Below are positions 23,858 through 31,162 of a DNA stretch of 42,718 nt, one piece after another. The position numbers and the translations under genes were made by a program. Position 1 is the stretch's first letter; each line of letters opens with the position of its first letter. Location: positions 1-42,718 of the forward strand of contig JAIFVW010000003.1 in assembly GCA_019662115.1 (NCBI GenBank), read 5' to 3'. The notes beneath the pieces were generated by a model, which saw only the letters and a list, made by a program, of their open reading frames with translations, had not been told where the DNA came from and did no database searches. Source of the stretch: Candidatus Pacearchaeota archaeon. GTDB taxonomy: Archaea; Nanobdellota; Nanobdellia; Pacearchaeales; GW2011-AR1.

Positions 23858-24375
23858 TAATTCCAGTTGTAAACTTGCATGTGCCAGTCGTACTGAGGCT
23901 GGTAGTAATAATCTGAGTTTGAGTTGTCATAAAATTGCGAGTCATAAACTGGTCTTTCCCTGAAGCTTGTTGGGGAGGATCCGCACTGATTTTTGTAATA
24001 ATATGCCTGACATGAAGTCCTTGGGGGAAGATCGTCTGCATAACTTCCTATCTGTTTGTGTATTACATATGGTCTGCTGTAGTCAGGAACAATTACTTTT
24101 ACATAAACAGGATTGGTTGGTTTTGCATAATTTACATAGACCGGATTATATGCGTAGTTAGTATCTTTCTGCTGTGTATATTCCTCTTTCTTTATTGTCT
24201 TTGTTGTCATCTCTTCATATTGGTATAGTTTCGAAGAGGAATCATAATTGCTAGAGCCATAATTGTCAGGCTGATTGAATGTATATGTCTGATAGTTATA
24301 TCCATAGGCTGCGCTAAATTGTAGCATTAATAGAAATGATATAACTGAAAGGCCCAATAAAAACTTTCCATTCAT
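23854..24375 (-). CDS. Small secreted Tyr/Asn-rich protein
   Basis: A 173-residue secreted protein. A signal peptide of about 23 residues (GLSVISFLLMLQFSAAYG) precedes a low-complexity mature part rich in Tyr, Asn, Ser and Gln (NYQTYTFNQPDNYGSSNYD, YYYQPQYDWHMQVYNW). Two cysteines, CQAYYYKNQC, could form a short loop. No catalytic motif is visible. It is placed next to a DsbA-like gene on the same strand, 64 bp away, which might oxidise that cysteine pair. Likely a cell-wall or extracellular-matrix protein; function unknown. Confidence 0.65.
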   Translation of the reverse strand: MNGKFLLGLSVISFLLMLQFSAAYGYNYQTYTFNQPDNYGSSNYDSSSKLYQYEEMTTKTIKKEEYTQQKDTNYAYNPVYVNYAKPTNPVYVKVIVPDYSRPYVIHKQIGSYADDLPPRTSCQAYYYKNQCGSSPTSFRERPVYDSQFYDNSNSDYYYQPQYDWHMQVYNWNY

Positions 24376-24439
24376 ACATTAATAATAACTATGTTATATT
24401 TAAGGTTTATTGATTGTTTTTTACTTATAAGAGTAGTAA

Positions 24440-25156
24440 TTATTGCCCAAGTTCTTTGTCTATAGCTGCCTTCAAATCTGACCAGGGTATTGCGCCGCTT
24501 ATTAGCTTTCCGTTGACAAAGAATGCTGGTGTTCCTCTTACTCCATTTGAGGTGCCCATTTCCTCATCTAGCTGGAATTGATTGTTATATTTTCCTGAAG
24601 TGAGGCATTCATTTAACTGGGTCATGTTTGCTCTAATATCTTGAGCCAGAGATTTCATTTTTTCCGTATTGCCTGTATCTTCTTGATTCTCGAATGCCTT
24701 GTCATGGAATTTCCAGAATAGTCCCTGATCATTCAGGCACCATGCTACATTATGAGCTGCCTGTCCTGTTCCATGTCCTGTTGCATATTTGAATACAAGC
24801 TTTACCTTTCCCTCTGCAACATATGTGTCCTTGAGCATTTTTATTGCAGGCTCCCATCCTGGATGCTGAGCTCTTAGAGCATCAGCGGTAGGCTGATTAT
24901 ATCCTGCAGCTGCTGAACAAAATGGGCATGAGAAATCTGAGAATTCATATACTGTAACAGGGGCGCTTTTGTCTCCCAATACGGGAGCGTTTCCTATAGA
25001 GAGAGGAACAAAATCTGTGCTGTTATTTTGGATAGTTGTTGAATGATTAAACAAACCGAAGCCGTTAGTTATCAATCCTACAACGAATAATGCAATAACT
25101 ATTCCTGTAATTATAAGGGCCTTGTTGGCACTTTTTGAATCAATTTGTTCTGCCAT
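24440..25156 (-). CDS. DsbA-family thiol-disulfide oxidoreductase, membrane-anchored
   Basis: A 238-residue DsbA-like (COG1651) protein. One N-terminal membrane helix (about residues 12-36) anchors a thioredoxin-fold domain outside the cell. The active site is CPFC at residues 77-80 in EFSDFSCPFC, and the cis-proline loop is RGTPAFFVNG near residue 208. The helical insertion typical of DsbA lies between. It should form or rearrange disulfides in exported proteins. That fits the many Cys-bearing surface proteins coded here. Its oxidising partner (VKOR or DsbB) is not in the window. Confidence 0.88.
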   Translation of the reverse strand: MAEQIDSKSANKALIITGIVIALFVVGLITNGFGLFNHSTTIQNNSTDFVPLSIGNAPVLGDKSAPVTVYEFSDFSCPFCSAAAGYNQPTADALRAQHPGWEPAIKMLKDTYVAEGKVKLVFKYATGHGTGQAAHNVAWCLNDQGLFWKFHDKAFENQEDTGNTEKMKSLAQDIRANMTQLNECLTSGKYNNQFQLDEEMGTSNGVRGTPAFFVNGKLISGAIPWSDLKAAIDKELGQ

Positions 25157-25233
25157 TGTCTTCTTTATTTTATTAATTATTTAAACATATCGAGCCGTTA
25201 TGTTTTTAAACCACCTTTTCTGTTTCACATTAG

Positions 25234-25305
25234 GCTCGCATAGTCTAGTGGTCAGGACACATCCCTGTCGCGGATGAGACCCGGGTTCAATTCCCGGTGC
25301 GGGCG
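25234..25305 (+). tRNA. tRNA-Asp (anticodon GUC), no intron
   Basis: A complete cloverleaf. The acceptor GCTCGCA pairs with TGCGGGC, discriminator G. The D stem is GTCT/GGAC, the anticodon stem CATCC/GGATG with loop CTGTCGC (anticodon GUC), and the T arm CCGGG-TTCAATT-CCCGG. CCA is not encoded. TTTTTAAACC at about 25203-25212 is a TATA box about 25 bp upstream. G73 agrees with aspartate identity. Confidence 0.95.
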
Positions 25306-25361
25306 CTCTTATTTTATTTATGATCAAAACTTATTTAAATCGTTGTCAACACCACAAAATT

Positions 25362-25631
25362 ATGGGAATCAATGAAAGGCCACTTTTTCACAAGGAAGTA
25401 AGGAATGATGGCTTAAATGGCGGTAAGCGAGAGACTGTTTACCATGCAGGGCCTTTAAACTATACTGTAAATCATAGATATAGTGATGAGTATGATAGAA
25501 AGGTACTTGCAGTTCCTGTCTTTTCCGCACTTCTATTGCTTGGAGGTTATATCTTGTCACATCATATGGAATGCAGGCAGTCTCCAGATCATGATAGGTA
25601 TGTACAGAGCTTAGAGAGCAAGACTAGATAA
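25362..25631 (+). CDS. Small single-span membrane protein
   Basis: An 89-residue protein with a hydrophilic N-terminal part (MGINERPLFHKEVRNDGLNG) and one membrane helix (about residues 49-65, VLAVPVFSALLLLGGYIL). A short tail follows with one Cys and a His pair. No family recognised. ATG 25362 is chosen over 25320 because ACTTATTTAAATC at about 25329-25340 is a TATA box lying inside the longer version. It is followed 38 bp later by the MscS-like gene. Confidence 0.6.
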   Translation: MGINERPLFHKEVRNDGLNGGKRETVYHAGPLNYTVNHRYSDEYDRKVLAVPVFSALLLLGGYILSHHMECRQSPDHDRYVQSLESKTR

Positions 25632-25669
25632 GTTTTATATAACTATTTGATATTATAGGTTAAGATTCT

Positions 25670-26248
25670 ATGGATTTTGATAATTTTCTTGAAGTGGCAG
25701 CAGTTGACAATCAGACTGCAGTATCCTGGACTGGGATGTATCATAAAAGCGTTGATTATCTCTATCTGCATTCATGGGAACTGCTAGTTGCAGTTGGTGT
25801 TTTGATTGTTGGATTTTTCGTCATCAGGATTCTCTCTAATATTATTGGACGAATTTTTAGGAGATGGAAATATGATCAGACTGCAACAACTTTCCTACAA
25901 AGGACACTATCCATATTTTTATGGATTATACTTCTTATTGTTGTTTTAAGCAATCTCGGAATAAATGTAACTGGATTTATTGCAGGGCTTGGGGCTGCAG
26001 GATTCATCATTGGTTTCGCAACTAGGGATATTTTCTCCAATATTGCTGCAGGGCTTTTGCTATTAATATATAAGCCTTTCAGGCGGGGTGATGAGGTAGA
26101 GGTCGCAGGAATAAGAGGAATTGTACAGGAAATTAATATGTCTTTATGCATCTTAGTTGCTGAAAAGGAAACATATATTGCTGTTCCTAATTCTAGAATA
26201 TGGGGTGGGCCAATCAAGAACTTCACTCGCTTGAAAGTTAAGAAATAG
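25670..26248 (+). CDS. Short MscS-family mechanosensitive channel
   Basis: A 192-residue MscS-type protein. Membrane helices lie at about 35-56 and 78-98, then the pore helix GFIAGLGAAGFIIGFATRDI (about 101-120) with the typical Gly/Ala packing and SNIAAGLLLLIYKPFRRGDE. The beta domain (EVAGIRGIVQEINM...YIAVPNSRIWGGPIKNFTR) is complete, but the C-terminal alpha/beta vestibule of E. coli MscS is missing, so the protein is a minimal form. It opens under membrane tension to release solutes after osmotic downshock. GTTTTATATAAC lies at about 25632-25641 upstream. Confidence 0.9.
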   Translation: MDFDNFLEVAAVDNQTAVSWTGMYHKSVDYLYLHSWELLVAVGVLIVGFFVIRILSNIIGRIFRRWKYDQTATTFLQRTLSIFLWIILLIVVLSNLGINVTGFIAGLGAAGFIIGFATRDIFSNIAAGLLLLIYKPFRRGDEVEVAGIRGIVQEINMSLCILVAEKETYIAVPNSRIWGGPIKNFTRLKVKK

Positions 26249-26283
26249 GCAAATTATAAATAGATGCATGCTTTCCATATTGT

Positions 26284-26580
26284 ATGAATTCTTTTGATCA
26301 ATTACAGGATATCGTACGTGCGTTGAAGCGTATAAAGAAAGAGGAGAAATTGCGTGTAGAGGATTCTATAGTACTTGATAGCGCTGTAAGGATATACAAC
26401 TCCACAACAATAAACAAATCATCCAAAAGAGAGCCGAGAGATATGAATGCGCCAATAACTGAAAAGCAAATAAAACTATTAAAAGACTTGAATTACGAGG
26501 GAAATATGAACCTAACGAAGTTGCAGGCAACACAACTTATACAAAGATACTTTGAAAATCGAAAGGCTAAATCTCAGTAA
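26284..26580 (+). CDS. Small protein with EKQ...L-type helical motif
   Basis: A 98-residue helical protein. The N-terminal half is charged (LQDIVRALKRIKKEEKLRVE). The last 45 residues contain APITEKQIKLLKDLNYEG and LTKLQATQLIQRYFE, a short helical motif found at the ends of some archaeal and bacterial DNA- or RNA-binding proteins (DUF3072-like, similar to SAP-type hairpins). That resemblance is weak. It has no membrane segment. AAATTATAAATAG is a TATA box about 25 bp before the ATG, so it is probably leaderless. Confidence 0.6.
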   Translation: MNSFDQLQDIVRALKRIKKEEKLRVEDSIVLDSAVRIYNSTTINKSSKREPRDMNAPITEKQIKLLKDLNYEGNMNLTKLQATQLIQRYFENRKAKSQ

Positions 26581-26617
26581 ACCAAAGTAATTTATATTCT
26601 GTTTCTTACCAGTATGC

Positions 26618-27211
26618 ATGAAATTGTCCCATAATCATTATAAGTATAAGAGAAGAATCATTGTCGGATTATCCTTCATAATCCTTCTTATTATTTATTT
26701 TTTCAAGAATTCTTCATCTTTATTGCGTTCTATTTCATTCATTGCATTGATTGTCTTTTTCTACATTGCAGACCATGTTTTTGACATAAGATTTCAGCCT
26801 AAGCATTATATTTTCATTATTCTTATAGGAGTTTCAAGTTTGTTGTTAAGCCCATTATATTACATATATCCTAATTATGATAAGATACAACACCTTATAC
26901 AGCCAATGCTTTTAGGATCAATGATATTTTACATGGTTTCTAAACTTCCTCTTCAATTAAAGTGGAAGCTGACTTTTACTTTTTTCATCACTGTCGGCTT
27001 GCTTGGATTGTTTGAGATTGGAGAATACGGATTAGACCTGCTTTTTAATCTGAAGTTACAGGGAGTATATTTAAGAGACATTCACGGAGTGGACAAATTC
27101 AATCTTGTACTTAATCGGATAGATGATACAATGATTGACCTTATATTTGGGGTATCTGGAGTCTCTATATATATCATAGGATTATTTTTATACCTAAGAA
27201 AGAAAAATTAA
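26618..27211 (+). CDS. Multi-span membrane protein, YjdF/DUF2238-like
   Basis: A 197-residue membrane protein with five or six predicted helices after a basic N-terminus (HNHYKYKRR). Conserved-looking polar positions lie in YDKIQHLIQP (helix 4 region), LFEIGEYGLD and DDTMIDLIFGVSG. The order D-K-x-x-H, then E-x-x-E and D-x-x-x-D recalls YjdF/DUF2238 membrane proteins, whose function is unknown. The similarity is moderate. AGTAATTTATATTC gives a promoter about 25 bp upstream. The stop lies five bases before that of the convergent 57-residue gene. Confidence 0.65.
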   Translation: MKLSHNHYKYKRRIIVGLSFIILLIIYFFKNSSSLLRSISFIALIVFFYIADHVFDIRFQPKHYIFIILIGVSSLLLSPLYYIYPNYDKIQHLIQPMLLGSMIFYMVSKLPLQLKWKLTFTFFITVGLLGLFEIGEYGLDLLFNLKLQGVYLRDIHGVDKFNLVLNRIDDTMIDLIFGVSGVSIYIIGLFLYLRKKN

Positions 27212-27216
27212 TTATC

Positions 27217-27390
27217 TTAGTCTATTACTGGATCTTCAAATCCTAGGTTTTCCAGGTCTCCCTCAGGGTGAAGACTGCTTTTCTTCTTTGGCTTTCCACT
27301 TGCAATTTTCCTTCCTCTTGCTCCTGTGTTTTCGTTTAAACCTTCAAGATCTACTACTGGCTCGTTATCTGCTTCTTCATTTTTATTCAT
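27217..27390 (-). CDS. Small 57-residue hydrophilic protein
   Basis: The product begins MNKNEEADNEPVVDLEGLNE, has a basic middle (GARGRKIASGKPKKKSS) and ends in ENLGFEDPVID. It is likely disordered. The frame is supported by an ATG at 27390 with AAATTATTTATTC about 25 bp upstream (27410-27420), and by third positions that look like neighbouring genes. No family is recognised. It has its own promoter, 36 bp downstream of the flavin reductase gene. Confidence 0.6.
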   Translation of the reverse strand: MNKNEEADNEPVVDLEGLNENTGARGRKIASGKPKKKSSLHPEGDLENLGFEDPVID

Positions 27391-27425
27391 ATTTTAACTA
27401 AGGCTTGCAAGAATAAATAATTTTT

Positions 27426-28184
27426 CTATCCGAATCTTTCTGTTCTTATCTCGTGGGAATTCAATCCCAGTTTGATTAGCCCATCGGCTATTGATTCTAC
27501 AAACTGAGTTGGACCGCATATATAGACCATAGGCATTTCCTTTCTTATGTCTTTAAGCTCTTTTGATACCATTTCCATGTTTATTCTTCCTTCATATCCT
27601 TTCCAGCCTGGAGGAGACTTCGAAGTTAGAGTATACACAATTTTGATATTCTTGTCTTTATATGATTCCAGCTCTTTGTAATAAGGTATTTTGTCTAGCG
27701 TTTTAGCGCTTACTATTAGGATTATTTTTTTATTTATTTTTTTACTGCGTACATGCCTTATCATGCTCATGAAAGGAACTATACCACTTCCTCCTCCTAT
27801 AAGCACTAAAGGTCCAGGCATGGAGTCGTCCCATATGAAGTGCCCTCCTAAAGGCCCCTTTATCTCGACATTTTCTCCTGGCTGGAGATCAAATAGATAT
27901 GGAGACACCTCTCCATTTTCAAGCAATTGGATTCCAAACTCAACTAGTCCCTTCATATTAGGAGGAGAGGCTATAGAATAGCTCCTTGCTGCCTGATATC
28001 CTGACTCTGAGGTTAGACGTATGTCATAATGCTGTCCAGGCTTGTGTTCTGTCCAGTTCTTGACTGAAAAAGTCAAAGACTTAATGTCTGAGGCAGTCAT
28101 CTCCGATTTTACAAGTGTTGCCTCATGCCAGTGCCTTGCATCTTTAGTCAAAGCTAAATCGTTGTTCTTTCCAGGGGTCGCCAT
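27426..28184 (-). CDS. FAD/NAD(P)-binding ferredoxin reductase-like protein
   Basis: A 252-residue flavoprotein of the ferredoxin-NADP reductase superfamily. FAD binding is by RSYSIASPP and GPLGGHF, and the nucleotide fold has LVLIGGGSGIVPFMSMIRH followed by VYICGPTQFVESI, with the conserved CGP. No iron-sulfur domain is attached. ATG 28184 is chosen because it gives a normal N-terminus before the FAD domain. It overlaps the end of the molybdopterin gene by 41 bp and is evidently co-transcribed. It probably passes electrons between NAD(P)H and the molybdoenzyme; the direction is not known. Confidence 0.85.
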   Translation of the reverse strand: MATPGKNNDLALTKDARHWHEATLVKSEMTASDIKSLTFSVKNWTEHKPGQHYDIRLTSESGYQAARSYSIASPPNMKGLVEFGIQLLENGEVSPYLFDLQPGENVEIKGPLGGHFIWDDSMPGPLVLIGGGSGIVPFMSMIRHVRSKKINKKIILIVSAKTLDKIPYYKELESYKDKNIKIVYTLTSKSPPGWKGYEGRINMEMVSKELKDIRKEMPMVYICGPTQFVESIADGLIKLGLNSHEIRTERFG

Positions 28185-28740
28185 AATTATGATATCCTCG
28201 TGTTTCCCAGAATCCAGGCTTGTCTCCTTCCACAAATTCCAGAGCATTAAGCCATTTTGCGCTTTTCCAAAAATATAAATGAGGAACAAATAATCTTGCT
28301 GGACCTCCATGGTCTGCAGGAATATCTTGCCCTTCATATTCTACTGCGACCCATGCTTTTCCGCCGGTCAGATCCTTTATAGGAATATTAGTAGTATAAC
28401 CATCTGAAGAATGTGCGATGACATGGGTTGCTTTAGGAGATACCTGGGATTTTTTCATTATGTAATCCATGGATATTCCTTTCCATTTAGTATCAAATTT
28501 AGACCATCTAGTCACGCAATGTATATCTGTCTTTATTTCATTTATTGGAAAAGATGTAAATTCCTTCCAGTTCCATTTATTTGGCTTTGCAAGACCTTTT
28601 ATTTCAAGACTCCAGGATTCTTTCTGCACATGGGGTGTTGGACCAAGTGATAATACTGGAAAATCTTGGGTTTCATATTGCCCCGGAGGCAACCTCTGAT
28701 TAGGAGCTCTTTTTGCCGTAAACCCTTTGTTTACTACCAT
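28144..28740 (-). CDS. Sulfite oxidase-like molybdopterin oxidoreductase
   Basis: A 198-residue molybdopterin-dependent oxidoreductase of the sulfite oxidase/MsrP fold (COG2041). TDIHCVTRWSKFDTKWKGI (about residues 72-90) supplies the conserved molybdenum-ligand cysteine. YTTNIPIKDL, DHGGPARLFVPHLYFWKSAKW and the C-terminal GYHNYGDPW complete the family pattern. There is no Tat signal, so it is cytosolic, unlike E. coli MsrP. The substrate is unknown; relatives reduce or oxidise S- or N-oxides. AAGTATAAAAATG lies about 25-30 bp upstream. No cofactor synthesis gene is in the window. Confidence 0.88.
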   Translation of the reverse strand: MVVNKGFTAKRAPNQRLPPGQYETQDFPVLSLGPTPHVQKESWSLEIKGLAKPNKWNWKEFTSFPINEIKTDIHCVTRWSKFDTKWKGISMDYIMKKSQVSPKATHVIAHSSDGYTTNIPIKDLTGGKAWVAVEYEGQDIPADHGGPARLFVPHLYFWKSAKWLNALEFVEGDKPGFWETRGYHNYGDPWKEQRFSFD

Positions 28741-28812
28741 TTAATGCTTGAGGGAAAGGCATTTTTATACTTTCCTAGAAAGATATAAATAATCGTCGGT
28801 AAACAATGAATT

Positions 28813-29736
28813 ATGATTTCATTTGATAATTTATTCCAATTAAGTGCGAGTTCTCTTGGAGTAGATAAAGGGGATAAGGAAGAAGTTACTTTAGTCAGCC
28901 ATGCGCATACAGATCATACTCCGACTAGATACAAAAATAATCATCTTTTATGCTCCAATGTGACACGAAAAGTCATAGAACTAAGAAGAAAGCTTAAGCA
29001 GACAAAGAGGTTTTCTCATTCTAACATAAAATCAAGGGATGCAGGACATATATTAGGAAGCAGAATGTTTTTCATTAATAATAAGCTGTTGTACACTGGC
29101 GACTTCAACCCTCAGGGAGAATATTCAGGAAAGGCAAGGCCTGTAAAATGCTCAACATTAATCATGGAATGCACATACGGAAGGCCAAGATATGTTTTTC
29201 CTCCCAAAACTGAAGTGCTAAAGGAATTGAAAGAGTATGTTGAGGAAAACAATAAAGTTGTAATCACAGGAATGGACTCTTCATTTGGGAAGGTACAAGA
29301 ATTATGCTCTGCCCTTGATAGGTTCAAAATTCCTTTTAGTATAAATGAGAGGATCCTAAGAATGAACAAGGGCCTTGGTTTGCATTTCAAGCATAACGAT
29401 CAAGACTCTAAGATAAGAATTACAGATGATTACGAGCCTTTTGATTATTCAGGATATAAGAAGATTAGGCTTACAGGGTGGAATTTAGATGGATGGTGGG
29501 GCAGTGGAGGAGATAAAAATTTTGTATTTTCAAGCCATTCTGACTATCCTTCATTGGTACAGTTTGTAAAGAAATGCAATCCTGACACGATATACACCCA
29601 TCATGGATATGCCAGAGAGTTTGCCGATGATCTTCGCAAGATGGGATTCAATGCAGCACCTCTCTCATTGTTAGGCACAAGAAGGAAAAAGCATCAGAGC
29701 AGTTTGTTTGATTTTATTCATCAGAAGGTTTTTTAA
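28813..29736 (+). CDS. Metallo-beta-lactamase-fold nuclease-like protein
   Basis: A 307-residue MBL-fold protein related to COG1236 exonucleases. The metal site HAHTDH is near residue 30. RDAGHILGS and LLYTGDFNPQG follow, and the C-terminal half ends FSSHSDYPSLVQFVKKCNPD...THHGYAREFADDL, a pattern shared by RNA-processing and ligase-associated nucleases. The beta-CASP insertion is short. It may trim RNA or DNA ends. AAAGATATAAATAATCG is about 24 bp upstream of ATG 28813. The next, acidic gene follows within 22 bp and may be co-transcribed. Confidence 0.8.
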   Translation: MISFDNLFQLSASSLGVDKGDKEEVTLVSHAHTDHTPTRYKNNHLLCSNVTRKVIELRRKLKQTKRFSHSNIKSRDAGHILGSRMFFINNKLLYTGDFNPQGEYSGKARPVKCSTLIMECTYGRPRYVFPPKTEVLKELKEYVEENNKVVITGMDSSFGKVQELCSALDRFKIPFSINERILRMNKGLGLHFKHNDQDSKIRITDDYEPFDYSGYKKIRLTGWNLDGWWGSGGDKNFVFSSHSDYPSLVQFVKKCNPDTIYTHHGYAREFADDLRKMGFNAAPLSLLGTRRKKHQSSLFDFIHQKVF

Positions 29737-29757
29737 TGTTAGTGTTTTCTTTTCAAC

Positions 29758-30123
29758 ATGCACGAAGAGTATGAGGAAGACGATGAGAATGTCGATGCTG
29801 CTTTGGAATACTGGGATGAAGATCATAAGGAAGAATTTCACAGGTTACATGAAGAGCTCAAGGAAGATGTAGATAATAAATTAAAACCAAGGCTAGCTAA
29901 ATTTCTGCTAAACATCATAAAAGAAACTCCTCATCATGAGGAGAATATAAGAGAGTCAGCACGTTTAATCGCTAGTTTTCTTGCCTACACATTTGATGAT
30001 CAGCTTGATGAAGCACTTCTTCTTGCCGGACAGATTGAGCTGCCTTCACATAAAAGAGAGGAAAATACATTTGCAATGTGGAAGAAACTTAGAGAGATAA
30101 TCGAGAAGTATGTGGGAAGGTAG
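29758..30123 (+). CDS. Acidic helical protein, 121 residues
   Basis: A strongly acidic N-terminus (MHEEYEEDDENVDAALEYWD) leads to a helical body (KEEFHRLHEELKEDVDNKL, KFLLNIIKETPHHEENIRES) and a closing WKKLREIIEKYVGR. It has no signal or membrane segment and no recognised family. It follows the MBL-fold gene by 22 bp on the same strand and may be translated from the same transcript. The fold looks like a small helical bundle; the function is unknown. Confidence 0.6.
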   Translation: MHEEYEEDDENVDAALEYWDEDHKEEFHRLHEELKEDVDNKLKPRLAKFLLNIIKETPHHEENIRESARLIASFLAYTFDDQLDEALLLAGQIELPSHKREENTFAMWKKLREIIEKYVGR

Positions 30124-30161
30124 GGAAAACTATATATACAAGTTCGACATTTAATATCAGT

Positions 30162-31115
30162 ATGAGTCGGTTTCTAGTAATTCTTCTTATGGGCATTGTT
30201 ATGCTCGGATTCGTTTCCGCGCAATATGACACAAGCTCTAGCACTGACGCTAGTATAGACTCGGGTTCTGATACTGGGCAGTCGTTTGTAGATAATACTG
30301 CTGCCTCAGATAATGGAAGCACAGACAGCGGAGCTAGCACGATGTTTGATGCTAGCACTTCCAATGGCAGTGATAATTCATCTTCAATATTTGAGTCGCC
30401 ATTTTCTGATAATACATCCAATTCTACTTCCAGTGAAAATGCGTCTAACACAACTGTTATCATAGGCAATGGAAGTGAAAATGGAACTGGAAACACAACT
30501 AATACAAGTACAGGAGCCATTCAGATAGTAAATAATGTGAACGGGCAAAGTACAATCATTGTTGGTAACGTGGCAGCGGACACTGATCTTGATGTTTCAT
30601 CTTATAATTCCGGAGGAGGCACACAGCTTCTTCAGGTGGCAGGAGATAATGGAACCTCTTTCATTATTCTTCCTGATGCAGCAGTAAATGCTGTAGAATC
30701 AAATACTTCAAGTGTAGTATGTGACGTCAATTGCACTATTGAACTTAAAGAGCAGAATTATGATGGTCAGCCAAAGGTTGTTTACGAAGTGGGAACTCAG
30801 AAACCAGCCAAATTATTCGGGTTATTCAGCACAACAATGAATGTAGGAGTGGACGTTGATGCCCAAACAGGACAGGTATTAGATGTTAACAAACCATGGT
30901 GGGCTTTTCTTGCTGTGGAATCTTCTAATAATTCAAATGTATCAACAAACCAGGAGACAAATACCGGAAATGAAAATGCTGCATCAAATTCCCAAAATTC
31001 TCAGAGCTCAGACAATTCTAGCAACAGTGATAATAGCAATACTGGAAACTCGGTAGATAACTCTGGATCTGATAATTCAGGAAGTTCTTCTGGATCGCAA
31101 TCTAGTGGATACTAA
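30162..31115 (+). CDS. Secreted Ser/Asn-rich protein
   Basis: A 317-residue secreted protein. The signal peptide (about 1-20, IVMLGFVSAQ) is followed by about 100 Ser/Thr/Asn-rich residues. A beta-rich core contains KVVYEVGTQKPAKLF and TGQVLDVNKPWWAFLAVES, which I believe recurs in surface proteins of related archaea but cannot verify here. A second low-complexity Ser/Asn tail runs to the end. N-glycosylation sequons (NST, NNS, NTS) are frequent, so heavy glycosylation is likely. There is no C-terminal membrane helix, so it is released or wall-bound. ACTATATATACA is the TATA box. Confidence 0.7.
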   Translation: MSRFLVILLMGIVMLGFVSAQYDTSSSTDASIDSGSDTGQSFVDNTAASDNGSTDSGASTMFDASTSNGSDNSSSIFESPFSDNTSNSTSSENASNTTVIIGNGSENGTGNTTNTSTGAIQIVNNVNGQSTIIVGNVAADTDLDVSSYNSGGGTQLLQVAGDNGTSFIILPDAAVNAVESNTSSVVCDVNCTIELKEQNYDGQPKVVYEVGTQKPAKLFGLFSTTMNVGVDVDAQTGQVLDVNKPWWAFLAVESSNNSNVSTNQETNTGNENAASNSQNSQSSDNSSNSDNSNTGNSVDNSGSDNSGSSSGSQSSGY

Positions 31116-31162
31116 TTCTATTGTGTATGAATCTTTATAAAGAATTGAACTCTTTCTAACTA

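Noticed and set aside
30089-30520. A 143-residue frame antisense to the Ser/Asn-rich secreted protein
   Set aside because: It is a composition artefact of the serine codons; the sense frame has a signal peptide and a TATA box.
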